Positions 6,817 through 14,152 of a DNA stretch of 64,000 nucleotides are shown piece after piece. This stretch comes from a virus. Every line of letters begins with the position of its first letter. Position 1 is the first letter of the stretch. Location of the stretch: IMG/VR virus record IMGVR_UViG_3300031952_000004, positions 1 to 64,000 of that record. One strand, given 5' to 3'. The position numbers and the translations under genes are program-made. Under the pieces are notes generated by a model. The model was not told where the DNA came from and ran no database searches. It was given only the letters and a program-made list of their open reading frames with translations.

Positions 6817-7697
6817 TAATACTTTACTCCTTCAAGAAACGCTTTAATTCTAGGTAAACTAATAGATAAAGCTAGACTAGATTCGGGTACAAAATCTAAA
6901 CCTACTTTATAACCATCTACATTAGAAGGTATTCCTATTAATTCTCCTCTAATATTAAATAAACCTCCACCTGAATTTCCAAATGTACTAGTATTGTCCG
7001 ACATATAAAAATCTTCGTCTTTATTACTTAAAATTCCTTTCGAAATTGTTCTTTCATATCCTAACGGATTACCTATAGAATAAACCGTATCTCCCTTTAT
7101 TGGTTCGTTTTCTGCTATAGGTAATTCTTCTAAATTATCATCTAATACTTTAATTTGAAGTAATGCTAAATCATTATCAGTATCATATTTTTTTATTTCT
7201 GCTTCATATACTATTATACCTCTTACTATATTATTTTCGTCTGATTTACTATACATTACTTTTGCTTTTTCATTTATACCTTGTTCATTTATCCAAATAA
7301 CATCGTCTATAACGTGAGCACAAGTTAATAGGTACATGGAATCTTTTGTCTTTTTAATTATAGTACCAGACCCCATTCCTTCTAATCCTGACACAACAAC
7401 ACTTCCTTTTAGAAGTTTTTCTGTATCTGGAATAATAGGTATAATATCTTTAATTTTAGATATATTATCATTAGTATTTTTTTCTAATTCTTGAACAGTA
7501 GCTAATATTTCTATCATATTATCAAAAGTTTCATTATTCATACTTACTAATTGACTAATTTTTCTATTTATTCTTTTTTCCGACAAAGCGATTTTCATAT
7601 GTAAATTAAAAATATTTAAAATAACAAATACTATCAAAAAAACCTTAAACGTTACTAATAATACTTTTAACGCTACTTTCAAGATTTTTTTAATCAT
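6816..7697 (-). CDS. Membrane-anchored trypsin-like serine protease (HtrA/DegP type)
   Basis: Starting at MIKKILKVALK (7697; GGGGAGGAA upstream), the 293-residue protein has a signal-anchor helix at about 6-30, a coiled-coil-like stalk (35-85) and a chymotrypsin-fold domain (95-290). The triad is visible: His128 in LLTCAHVI, Asp176 in DTDNDLALL, Ser242 in FGNSGGGLF. The tandem GSGTI and SIGNPLGY motifs are typical of HtrA proteases. No PDZ domain follows. Either membrane face is possible; the positive N-terminus suggests a catalytic domain outside the cytoplasm. Phage-encoded HtrA-like enzymes are uncommon. Confidence 0.88.
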   Translation of the reverse strand: MIKKILKVALKVLLVTFKVFLIVFVILNIFNLHMKIALSEKRINRKISQLVSMNNETFDNMIEILATVQELEKNTNDNISKIKDIIPIIPDTEKLLKGSVVVSGLEGMGSGTIIKKTKDSMYLLTCAHVIDDVIWINEQGINEKAKVMYSKSDENNIVRGIIVYEAEIKKYDTDNDLALLQIKVLDDNLEELPIAENEPIKGDTVYSIGNPLGYERTISKGILSNKDEDFYMSDNTSTFGNSGGGLFNIRGELIGIPSNVDGYKVGLDFVPESSLALSISLPRIKAFLEGVKY

Positions 7698-7698
7698 T

Positions 7699-7938
7699 TT
7701 ACTTTTCCTCCCCATAAATAAATCTATCCTCTTTTGGTTTTTGTTTTTTTATTTCTGCTATAATAAATTGAAGTAAACATTCGTATTTATCAAAATGATA
7801 AGTTGTAAAATTTATTATTAATGCAATCGGAGTATCTTGTCCTACAATATAAACATCGCAACTTTTACCGCAAGTATCACATATTTTTTCTTTATAGTGT
7901 AGATTATTACATTCTTTACATTTAATTAACTTATACAT
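7699..7938 (-). CDS. Zinc-ribbon protein (79 aa)
   Basis: MYKLIKCKECNNLHYKEKIC start: CKEC and CDTC pairs, then a beta-rich segment and FDKYECLLQFIIAEIKKQ. It is a clear paralogue of the next gene (7931-8155), which has the same two CxxC pairs and an ECLLEFIRNEIKK block. Tandem duplication is likely. Function unknown. Confidence 0.7.
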   Translation of the reverse strand: MYKLIKCKECNNLHYKEKICDTCGKSCDVYIVGQDTPIALIINFTTYHFDKYECLLQFIIAEIKKQKPKEDRFIYGEEK

Positions 7939-8155
7939 TTTTATTATTCTCCTTTTTAATTTCGTTTCGAATGAACTCTAGCAAACATTCCTTATTACAA
8001 AAATGACATTCCATTCCATCTAAACCACTTCCGTAACCAAAACTAACTGTTATAGATATATAATTTCCTTTTTCTGTAGATTTTTCACAATTGTCACATA
8101 TATATCCTTTGAGAATATTTCTATGGCATTCCGAACAGCCTTCAATATTTTCCAT
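7931..8155 (-). CDS. Zinc-ribbon protein, paralogue of neighbour (74 aa)
   Basis: I place the start at MENIEGCSECHRN (8155) because ATGGAGAAAAAA supplies a well-spaced GGAG; an in-frame start four codons upstream has none. Cysteine pairs CSEC, CDNC and CHFCNKEC suggest two metal sites. Shares the C-terminal ECLLEFIRNEIKK block with its downstream neighbour. Confidence 0.7.
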   Translation of the reverse strand: MENIEGCSECHRNILKGYICDNCEKSTEKGNYISITVSFGYGSGLDGMECHFCNKECLLEFIRNEIKKENNKNV

Positions 8156-8291
8156 TTTTTTCTCCATTTAAAAATAATTTATATAAAAAATTATCTATCT
8201 TTATCTTTATTTTTTCTAATAAAGTTTTTCTGAAAATTCTATTATAATTATCAGAATATCGTTTATTATATCCTACAAATGGTTTATCCAT
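8142..8291 (-). CDS. Small basic ORF (49 aa)
   Basis: MDKPFVGYNKRYSDNYNRIF start, lysine- and aromatic-rich, overlapping the next gene by 14 bases. The ribosome site (AGAAAGAAA) is weak. Function unknown. Confidence 0.45.
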   Translation of the reverse strand: MDKPFVGYNKRYSDNYNRIFRKTLLEKIKIKIDNFLYKLFLNGEKNGKY

Positions 8292-8602
8292 TATTTCTTT
8301 CTTTTATGTGTTTTTCTACGTCTAAATTTTAATCCTTTAGATGAAGCTAATTTTTCTAAATATTTATCAAAAATTAATCCTAAAACGTCTCCCGAAGAAT
8401 AAGATAATGCGTATAAAATTAATAAATTTATATTTTTAATATTTTCTACTATTTGAGAAACTATATATACCCATAAAAATATATTAATAAAAGCAGTTAT
8501 AAAAGATAATAATTTATTACTTTTTTGTCTAAATTTAGAATTTATAGTCGTTCCAAATGCTTCCAATAAACCTATTATAATAACTATTATATATTTAATC
8601 AT
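8291..8602 (-). CDS. Integral membrane protein resembling DUF5698 / UPF0316 N-domain
   Basis: 103 residues with three hydrophobic helices (about 3-22, 32-50, 58-75) and a basic tail (KFRRRKTHKRKK). The pattern EAFGTTINSKFRQKSNKLLSFITAFINIFLWV, then ALSYSSGDVLGLIFDKYLEKLA, matches the N-terminal domain of bacterial YebE/UPF0316 proteins, where ALGFxxGxxxGxxIE occupies the same place. The cytoplasmic DUF2179 domain of the bacterial proteins is missing. Role in phage unknown. Confidence 0.6.
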   Translation of the reverse strand: MIKYIIVIIIGLLEAFGTTINSKFRQKSNKLLSFITAFINIFLWVYIVSQIVENIKNINLLILYALSYSSGDVLGLIFDKYLEKLASSKGLKFRRRKTHKRKK

Positions 8603-8625
8603 TCTCTTTTAATTATAAATAAATT

Positions 8626-8691
8626 TTATCCGTTTTTTATTAACAAATATAAACCTACTAATAATATAATTAAAAAAATAATATTTATCAT
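8626..8691 (-). CDS. Membrane micropeptide (21 aa)
   Basis: MINIIFLIILLVGLYLLIKN: a single hydrophobic helix with a lysine cap. A very good AAAAGGAGAAATAAG site precedes the ATG, which is the main reason to believe it. Confidence 0.45.
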   Translation of the reverse strand: MINIIFLIILLVGLYLLIKNG

Positions 8692-8692
8692 C

Positions 8693-8974
8693 TTATTTCT
8701 CCTTTTGTAATTTTAAAGATAATTTAATTAAATCATGGTCTATATTTTCTATTTCTAAAGCGTCTTTATGAATAAGATTTTTTAATCCTCGAATATCATG
8801 TCTTTCAGAAATTGCTCCTAAATCTCCCGATATAATTTTTAAATCTCTTATTATTTCACCTAATCTCTTTGCATCATTAATCGTCTGATTATAATCAAAA
8901 TTAGGAGAAGAATAATCTATGCCCAATTTCTGACAAACTTCTGCAATAGTTAAACTTATCCTTTTGCCTTCCAT
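8693..8974 (-). CDS. Helical hypothetical protein (93 aa)
   Basis: Start MEGKRISLTIAEVCQKLGID at 8974, after GGAGGAATT. The N-terminus is reminiscent of a short HTH-like segment (LTIAEVCQKLGI), followed by long amphipathic helices (residues 35-93). Possibly a DNA-binding or scaffold protein; not recognised. Confidence 0.65.
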   Translation of the reverse strand: MEGKRISLTIAEVCQKLGIDYSSPNFDYNQTINDAKRLGEIIRDLKIISGDLGAISERHDIRGLKNLIHKDALEIENIDHDLIKLSLKLQKEK

Positions 8975-9153
8975 TATAATTCCTCCACCCAATTACTTTG
9001 ATGTAATAAAAATCTTCTTCCACATACACATTTATTATCTCCATCTTTATATATATCAATCGTTAATTCTTCTTTACAATAAGGACAAATAATACCTGCC
9101 ATTTCCTCATCAATCCAAAGAAAATTTACTCTTATTTTATTAGATTTAATCAT
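8974..9153 (-). CDS. Zinc-ribbon protein (59 aa)
   Basis: MIKSNKIRVNFLWIDEEMAG start; ribbon CPYC...CVCGRRF at residues 23-47. The last codons supply the GGAGG for the following gene. Function unknown. Confidence 0.65.
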   Translation of the reverse strand: MIKSNKIRVNFLWIDEEMAGIICPYCKEELTIDIYKDGDNKCVCGRRFLLHQSNWVEEL

Positions 9154-9296
9154 TTTTTATCTTTTTGATAATTTATACAATGTTCTTCTTCACATATAAA
9201 TTCATCATTATCTGGATGATTACATAAAAAATTTTGTTCACAATCACATAGAGTTCTAAATTCGCATTTCTGAGAAAATTCTTCCCATACGTTCAT
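9150..9296 (-). CDS. Cysteine-rich small protein (48 aa)
   Basis: Start MNVWEEFSQKCEF at 9296, nine bases after GAGGAG. Six cysteines (CEFRTLCDCEQNFLC, then CEEEHC) and one histidine could bind metal. Overlaps the next start as ATGA-like. Confidence 0.6.
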   Translation of the reverse strand: MNVWEEFSQKCEFRTLCDCEQNFLCNHPDNDEFICEEEHCINYQKDKK

Positions 9297-9298
9297 AA

Positions 9299-9379
9299 TT
9301 ACCATCTCCTCACAATAAAAATTACTCCCACTATTACTAATAAAAAAATCCAAATATCAATAATTCCAACAATTATCAT
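9299..9379 (-). CDS. Membrane micropeptide (26 aa)
   Basis: MIIVGIIDIWIFLLVIVGVI plus a VRRW tail: one membrane helix with a positive C-terminus. ACGGAGATGTCG precedes it. Overlaps the start region of the upstream DUF6899-like gene. Confidence 0.45.
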   Translation of the reverse strand: MIIVGIIDIWIFLLVIVGVIFIVRRW

Positions 9380-9639
9380 TCGACATCTCCGTTAGTTTCT
9401 CTTGCTTCATCTTCTCTTTTATCTAAATACCTACGTCTAAATTCATCTGCACAATGTTGAATTGCATAAACACAATCATGAAGGGTGGAATATCTATTTT
9501 CTCTGGTTGACATAAATTTCTTCATAAGGGTAAATACTAAATATTCCAAATCTCCTTTAGTTTCTATTCCAGTAGAAGATTTAATTGCTTTCATTATTAT
9601 ATAATATTTATCTCTTTGAGTTTGATTAATATAAGGCAT
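9376..9639 (-). CDS. DUF6899-like small phage protein (87 aa)
   Basis: MPYINQTQRDKYYIIMKAIK start, RENRYSTLHDCVYAIQHCAD centre and a EFRRRYLDKREDEARETNGD end. This is the pattern of a small phage family (MPYI..R..., EFYRR...YED.K...NGDV) known as DUF6899. All helical, probably a small structural domain. Function unknown despite wide distribution. Confidence 0.75.
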   Translation of the reverse strand: MPYINQTQRDKYYIIMKAIKSSTGIETKGDLEYLVFTLMKKFMSTRENRYSTLHDCVYAIQHCADEFRRRYLDKREDEARETNGDVE

Positions 9640-9640
9640 T

Positions 9641-9751
9641 TTATCTCCTATCTATTAATTCCTTTATCAATTCAATACCTAATGAAAATATTACAAACAT
9701 TCCTACTAACCAAAAAAAACATAACATTATTATAACTATAACTTTTATCAT
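9641..9751 (-). CDS. Membrane micropeptide (36 aa)
   Basis: MIKVIVIIMLCFFWLVGMFV start, one membrane helix with an IKELIDRR tail; its end carries the AGGAGA of the next gene. Confidence 0.45.
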   Translation of the reverse strand: MIKVIVIIMLCFFWLVGMFVIFSLGIELIKELIDRR

Positions 9752-9822
9752 TTTAATTTTTTAGATAATATATATAATAAACTTCCAATAATCATTGCTA
9801 TTAAAATCGCTAAAATTTTCAT
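9748..9822 (-). CDS. Membrane micropeptide (24 aa)
   Basis: MKILAILIAMIIGSLLYILS with a KKLK tail; AAGGGAAG upstream. Overlaps the next start as ATGA. Confidence 0.4.
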   Translation of the reverse strand: MKILAILIAMIIGSLLYILSKKLK

Positions 9823-9823
9823 T

Positions 9824-9994
9824 TTATTCTTCCCTTGCAGATAAAATTAAACCACATTTCGAACAAACTCGATTTAAACCTATTCCTTCGAAAGTATGAT
9901 TTTTAATAATAATCTTAGGATTTTGGCATTTATTTACATCTATTGCTCCCTTTTCTTCTAAAATAATTATTTCGGTATGACATTTTTTATCCAT
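9824..9994 (-). CDS. Small cysteine/histidine protein (56 aa)
   Basis: MDKKCHTEIIILEEKGAIDV start with a C-terminal CSKCGLIL ribbon half; one more Cys at 23 and two His may complete the site. AGGAGAAAAG upstream. Confidence 0.6.
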   Translation of the reverse strand: MDKKCHTEIIILEEKGAIDVNKCQNPKIIIKNHTFEGIGLNRVCSKCGLILSAREE

Positions 9995-10005
9995 TTTCTT
10001 TTCTC

Positions 10006-10389
10006 CTATTTTATTTGATTTATTTCTTTTAAAAGGTCATCAAATACTTCTTTTCTTAAATTACCATTGCTGTAAAAATCACGCCAAAATTGTCTGCGTC
10101 TTTGGCGATTAATTCCTGATTTTTCCATTTTTTCGTCAACGTATTTAAGTATTTTTATACAACGTTGAAGGTCTACTTTTATTTGTTGATATTTATTATA
10201 TTCTTTTTTCTTTTTCTGATATTCAATATCGAAAACTAAAAATAAACTATTATATAATCTTATCAGTTCTCTTAAATAGGCTTTTCCTGTATCTCGGAAC
10301 AGAAAAATAATTTCTTTTAAAGTTTTTTTAATTTTTATTTGAGTATATAAGTACTTTATTAATCCTAAATGTAATCTAACAAATTGCAT
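10006..10389 (-). CDS. Conserved phage helical protein (127 aa)
   Basis: A basic, helical protein with the recognisable block KVDLQRCIKILKYVDEKMEK followed by GINRQRRRQFWRDFYSNG. This block recurs in environmental phage proteins, with no known function. A basic C-terminal half suggests nucleic-acid contact. Confidence 0.75.
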   Translation of the reverse strand: MQFVRLHLGLIKYLYTQIKIKKTLKEIIFLFRDTGKAYLRELIRLYNSLFLVFDIEYQKKKKEYNKYQQIKVDLQRCIKILKYVDEKMEKSGINRQRRRQFWRDFYSNGNLRKEVFDDLLKEINQIK

Positions 10390-10400
10390 TTATTCTCCTT

Positions 10401-11120
10401 TTAGAATTTAATGGTAAATTTTCCTAATACTTTCTCAAAAAATCCTCGTTCTCCTTTATTAAATCCTGTTCCTACACTTACTCCAAATGCTGAATTTTCA
10501 CTTAATTTATACGATATTCCAAACGGATAAAATCCCCCATTCGTTAAACAAACGTCTGCAACCCACTTAAAATATTTTGCGTATCTAATTCCTATTCCAT
10601 ATTCCATTCCTGCTTTTACATTACTGATTCCTAATCCACCAACAACAACAGGTTCTAAAATAAATCCATACGGTTTTAAATATTTTCTCAAATTATCTAA
10701 ATCCTTAACCTTAATATCTTTTAATACTGTTTTTTTATCTTTATCTAATACTTGCATACTTCCGTCTTTTTGGATATGTAAATAATGTTCGTTTAATTTT
10801 ACAAATTCTTCTTTTCCTCTCCAATCTATTACAACAGGTTTTCCTAATTGTCCTTTATAATAACAATAACCCCCCCAAACACCCATTACAATACCTATAA
10901 TTGCCAATCTAATTAACCAAGTTCTAATCGATAATTCTTGACTTACAGTTTTTCCCCATAAATCCGACCTAACAACTGACGTAATTCCTGTTACTAATTT
11001 TTTTGTATCAAATTTTTCATTTTGAATTTTTGCTTTTAATTGTCCAGAAATTAAATTTTTTAAAATCCAAATTATTATTCCTGCCAAGAAACCGCCACTT
11101 AACAATAATATATCTTTCAT
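10401..11120 (-). CDS. Membrane protein with C-terminal beta domain (239 aa)
   Basis: Two hydrophobic helices (residues 3-22 and about 70-88) flank a basic loop; the remaining 150 residues are soluble and beta-rich with glycine turns (GGLGISNVKAGMEYGIGIRY, GISYKLSENSAFGVSVGTGF), ending KVLGKFTIKF. The C-terminal pattern of alternating hydrophobic residues and glycine turns resembles a small beta-barrel or host-envelope domain. Could act in the cell envelope, but I do not recognise the family. AAAGGAGAA precedes its downstream neighbour. Confidence 0.7.
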   Translation of the reverse strand: MKDILLLSGGFLAGIIIWILKNLISGQLKAKIQNEKFDTKKLVTGITSVVRSDLWGKTVSQELSIRTWLIRLAIIGIVMGVWGGYCYYKGQLGKPVVIDWRGKEEFVKLNEHYLHIQKDGSMQVLDKDKKTVLKDIKVKDLDNLRKYLKPYGFILEPVVVGGLGISNVKAGMEYGIGIRYAKYFKWVADVCLTNGGFYPFGISYKLSENSAFGVSVGTGFNKGERGFFEKVLGKFTIKF

Positions 11121-11297
11121 TTATGCTCCCATTGGTTTTTTTAATTTATCTAAAAAATAATCTAACGATTTTAGAGGTTCTTTAGGTTTTCCTTTTCCAT
11201 CTATTTCTTGTCTATGATTAACTATACCATTATACCATTTTGTTATTTCTCTAATCTTATTTTCGTATGTCTTTTGACTTCTTCCTTTTTTTCTCAT
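11121..11297 (-). CDS. Small basic hypothetical protein (58 aa)
   Basis: MRKKGRSQKTYENKIREITK start; strongly basic, helical. AAAAGGAT upstream; overlaps the previous micropeptide stop as ATGA. Confidence 0.65.
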   Translation of the reverse strand: MRKKGRSQKTYENKIREITKWYNGIVNHRQEIDGKGKPKEPLKSLDYFLDKLKKPMGA

Positions 11298-11371
11298 AAT
11301 ATCCTTTTATTGAATATAAATATTAATAAAAAACAAATTATTGCTATAAATAACTCTTTTAATATTTCCAT
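11294..11371 (-). CDS. Possible membrane micropeptide (25 aa)
   Basis: MEILKELFIAIICFLLIFIF then NKRIL. A single membrane helix; weak ribosome site. Confidence 0.35.
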   Translation of the reverse strand: MEILKELFIAIICFLLIFIFNKRIL

Positions 11372-11491
11372 ATTACTTTTTAATTAATAAAGTATTACTA
11401 TTTAGTTATAACTAAGTTAAAATACTTACTATAATAAAGCGTAACAGTTCTTTTTTGATTAATCATTTTATATCTTTGTAATTAAATAAAA

Positions 11492-11566
11492 GGAGAGAAG
11501 ATATTTCCTATTGAATTAACCATTATCCTCATCATTATTTATGGTAGAAAATAGATTCTTCTCTCC
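11492..11566 (-). terminator. Inverted repeat with U-tract after the HNH gene
   Basis: GGAGAGAAGA (11492-11501) and TCTTCTCTCC (11557-11566) are perfect 10-base inverted repeats. Read on the minus strand the second arm is followed by TTTTATTT. The loop contains the last codons of the HNH gene. It may end that transcript. The 11402-11415 stretch downstream is also a perfect palindrome (TTAGTTATAACTAA). Confidence 0.45.
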
Positions 11567-12193
11567 GATTATTATTTTAATCTTTTTTGTATAAAATTCT
11601 TGCCAAAAAGTTCTGTTAAAATTTGCTCTTACATTACATGAATTACATAAAGTAATTAAATTTTCTTCATTGTAATTTATATGATTATAATCAATATGAT
11701 GAACATCCAAAATTCTACCTCTTACTATCAAATGTTCTTCTTCGGTCATACCGCAATTTTGACAAGTATAATTATCTCGTTTGCGAATTAATTCTCTAAG
11801 TTCATCATTAAATTCTACGGGATACGACTCATAACCTTTACCATGAATATAAGCACCAGATAGTATACCTTTTCTTATTCCTGTCCTTTTTGCCCATTTA
11901 TGATAGCATTTTTGACATCTAATTCCATAAAAAGTTATATGAGTACCACAATCCATACATTTATTATTTTTGGTTTTACCATGTTTATAATTGTAATGAT
12001 TTTTACCTGTGATAGTTTTAAAATAACATTCTTGACAATGTTTTACATCTTTAGTTATTTCTTTACCACATTCACAATAATATTTTTTAAAATTTTGTTT
12101 GCGACACAAATCAGAACAATATTTTTTATTAGAACCTTTAAAAGATTTAAATTCTTTATTACACTTTGGATTTTTACAAATTTTGATATTCAT
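11516..12193 (-). CDS. Free-standing HNH homing endonuclease with zinc-finger array
   Basis: 225 residues: four CxxC knuckles in the first 95 residues (CKNPKC, CECGKEI, CMDCGTHI, CQKCYHKW), then the HNH module RKRDNYTCQNC...DVHHIDYNHINYNEENLITLCNSC near 135-190. The HH and N residues of the catalytic motif are intact. Close relatives in this window are 47963-48598 and 36010-36297. It lies between a metallophosphoesterase gene and small genes, with only one base between it and its upstream neighbour. A selfish element rather than a phage function. Confidence 0.9.
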   Translation of the reverse strand: MNIKICKNPKCNKEFKSFKGSNKKYCSDLCRKQNFKKYYCECGKEITKDVKHCQECYFKTITGKNHYNYKHGKTKNNKCMDCGTHITFYGIRCQKCYHKWAKRTGIRKGILSGAYIHGKGYESYPVEFNDELRELIRKRDNYTCQNCGMTEEEHLIVRGRILDVHHIDYNHINYNEENLITLCNSCNVRANFNRTFWQEFYTKKIKIIIGEKNLFSTINNDEDNG

Positions 12194-12194
12194 T

Positions 12195-13367
12195 TTATAG
12201 TTTAAATCCCTTTGATAATTCTATTCCTTTAAAATCTAATTCAAATGCCCAAGTCATAGGTCTGGTCTTATTCGTACCAAAAAACCATTGTTTAGGCTCT
12301 GTATAAATACCATATAATTTACGAGCATAATCATCAAAAGGTATCCATGCCCCGTTAGTTAATAAAACTCCTTTATCTCCTATTGGTTCTTTTTCAAGAG
12401 AATGAAAATGACCCATCATATAGACATCGTACTTTTCTTCTGGTAAGTTTATATAAACATCTTTAGCTTTTCTAATTCGAGTAGTTTTTGCTCCACCACC
12501 GCTTTCATCTCCATGTGTCATAAAAAACATGTGATTATAAACTTTAGTAGAATAATATCTGGATGTAGGGATAGTAACTGTTACTTTATCATTTTTTGCA
12601 GTTTTAAACATTAATTCCAATGTTTTATAAATATGGTATTCTAAATAATTTTCAACTGGCATATCTGCTTTTCGATTACTCGTTGACATCGAATGATTAC
12701 CAACTATACAAAAAACTTCTATTTTTGGAAATAATTTGCATAATTCATTTATTAAAAATGCAAAATCCCTTACAGCATCCCAAATCTGGTTTCCTGCTAT
12801 TTTGGTTATTTTAAATTCTTGCCCTTCAAAAACATAGCCATCTCCTTCTATTAAATCTCCCAATAAAAATATATTTAGTTTTTCAAAACAATATGTATTT
12901 CTTTGCATAGAAATTATCTCTACAATCGAATCTAAATATCTCTGTAACATTATTTTTCTAATACTGTCATTGTAAGTTTCAATTTCTTTTTGTAAAGGAG
13001 GATAATAAACTTTATTCGATTTTCCTATATGCATATCGGAAATAATTGAATTAGCAATTTCAGATTTTTTATTTTTTTTGTAATCTATTAAACATTTTAC
13101 TGGTTTCAATCCACATACATATTTGTCTATTTGACTATTAAAAATTTCAAATATTTGATTATACATTTCACTTCTATTATTTTTGTTTATTATAGATTTA
13201 TCTTCTTTCTCATTTTCAATCATTTTTGGTTTTCCTCTCGTCAAATTTGCTCTGCGGTGCATAACAGATTTATAGGAACGATTAAGTTCTCTCGCTATCT
13301 CTTCCGTAGTTTTGTTCTCTTCTACCATTTCAAGTAATCTTTTTTCTTCTTTATCATTCCATTTCAT
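12195..13367 (-). CDS. Calcineurin-like metallophosphoesterase with N-terminal SANT/HTH domain
   Basis: Start MKWNDKEEKRLLEMVEENKT at 13367 is set by GAGGAGAAA; 390 residues. Residues 2-42 form a Myb/SANT-like helix-turn-helix (TTEEIARELNRSYKSVMHRR). The catalytic domain shows D111-x-H113 (SDMHIGK), G170-D171 (LLGDLIEGDG), GNH at 223-225, H285 (THGDE) and G-H320-x-H322 (MGHFHS), the full dinuclear metal site of Mre11/SbcD-like and related phosphoesterases. DNA repair or end processing is possible; the SANT-like domain suggests DNA targeting. The HNH gene follows directly. Confidence 0.88.
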   Translation of the reverse strand: MKWNDKEEKRLLEMVEENKTTEEIARELNRSYKSVMHRRANLTRGKPKMIENEKEDKSIINKNNRSEMYNQIFEIFNSQIDKYVCGLKPVKCLIDYKKNKKSEIANSIISDMHIGKSNKVYYPPLQKEIETYNDSIRKIMLQRYLDSIVEIISMQRNTYCFEKLNIFLLGDLIEGDGYVFEGQEFKITKIAGNQIWDAVRDFAFLINELCKLFPKIEVFCIVGNHSMSTSNRKADMPVENYLEYHIYKTLELMFKTAKNDKVTVTIPTSRYYSTKVYNHMFFMTHGDESGGGAKTTRIRKAKDVYINLPEEKYDVYMMGHFHSLEKEPIGDKGVLLTNGAWIPFDDYARKLYGIYTEPKQWFFGTNKTRPMTWAFELDFKGIELSKGFKL

Positions 13368-13377
13368 TTTTTTCTCC

Positions 13378-13506
13378 TCAAAAATTATATTTATCAGGAG
13401 CAAAATTATAAATTTCTACTATATAATATCCTATTCTAAAGATACCTATATCTTGTGTAAATAAAATTCCAAAACCTAAATAATCTTTATCTTTATAAAT
13501 CTTCAT
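13378..13506 (-). CDS. Small hypothetical protein (42 aa)
   Basis: MKIYKDKDYLGFGILFTQDI start, beta-rich and aromatic. AATTAGGAGATAAT precedes the ATG. Function unknown. Confidence 0.6.
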   Translation of the reverse strand: MKIYKDKDYLGFGILFTQDIGIFRIGYYIVEIYNFAPDKYNF

Positions 13507-13522
13507 ATTATCTCCTAATTTA

Positions 13523-13807
13523 TTATTTAACTTTAGTTAATATTTTTCCTATATAATATTCTTGCCAATAATTTCGATTGTAATTTGCTCTTGTATTACA
13601 AGGATTGCAAGTAGTTATTAAATTATCTTTTTTACAATCTATACAATAATGTTTTTCGAGAGTAAATCCTGTTTTGAAATTAGGATGATTTTTGGGATTT
13701 TTATATTTTCCTTTTTGAGAACAGTGTCGACATTTTTTAGAATTATTTTGAATTAACTTTCCACAGTCTTTACATTTATTATTATCAGAATAATGATATT
13801 TATTCAT
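13523..13807 (-). pseudogene. Decayed HNH homing endonuclease
   Basis: 94 residues with two zinc knuckles (CKDCGKLI, CRHCSQKG) followed by HYCIDCKK joined straight to DNLITTCNPCNTRANYNRNYWQEYY. The latter is the tail of the HNH module of its relatives (ENLITLCNSCNVRANFNR). The central catalytic segment with the HH pair is missing, so an internal, frame-preserving deletion has removed activity. Still open and with a normal start, so it may be expressed as a DNA-binding remnant. Confidence 0.8.
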
Positions 13808-14102
13808 TTCTAACTCTTTCTTTTAAAAAATTTGTATATGCAGATAATAAAAAATCCTCTATTTTATTTCCGATTGTTTTATTTATCGGATAAACAGAGG
13901 ATATAACTTTTCCATTAGCCAAAGTAATACGAGGATATGAAATATAATACCCTCCAGTTGGCTTTGTATAAATTCTTGCTTCGTTTATTCTTATTAAATT
14001 TTGGAAAGTAAAAGAAATATAGCAAACTAAACCTTTATCGGTTGGCTTGATGGGATAAAATGTTAATTCACTTATTTCTTCCTTTTTTCTTCGATTAGTC
14101 AT
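13800..14102 (-). CDS. SpoVG-like protein
   Basis: 100 residues, with the strand order and motifs of SpoVG: ELTFYPIKPTDKGLVCYISF, INEARIYTKPTGGYYISYPR and ISSVYPINKTIGNKIEDFLL correspond to SpoVG's V-x-V-R / V-x-I-x-L / G-x-F-x-x-M-P / A-H-P-I positions. SpoVG proteins bind RNA and DNA and act as regulators in Firmicutes and spirochetes. Here it directly follows a promoter sharing a 21-base core with the late rightward promoter, so it may be a phage regulator. The decayed HNH gene overlaps its end. Confidence 0.75.
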   Translation of the reverse strand: MTNRRKKEEISELTFYPIKPTDKGLVCYISFTFQNLIRINEARIYTKPTGGYYISYPRITLANGKVISSVYPINKTIGNKIEDFLLSAYTNFLKERVRNE

Positions 14103-14123
14103 CTCTTTATCCTTCTACTTATA

Positions 14124-14152
14124 AGTATACTAAAAAAACTCAAGAATTTAAG
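14124..14152 (-). promoter_or_regulatory. Promoter of SpoVG-like gene (CTTAAA-N17-TATACT)
   Basis: Minus strand CTTAAA (14147-14152), 17-base spacer, TATACT (14124-14129), then TATAAGTAGAAGG as leader and ribosome site. The core AGTATACTTATAAGTAGAAG recurs at 33912-33931 on the plus strand with the same CTTAAA 17 bases upstream of TATACT. It lies inside the last codons of the sigma-like gene. Confidence 0.7.

Noticed and set aside
11372-11515. Group I intron around the HNH gene
   Set aside because: No split gene flanks the HNH gene and no P/Q/R/S-type intron core can be seen; a free-standing gene fits better.
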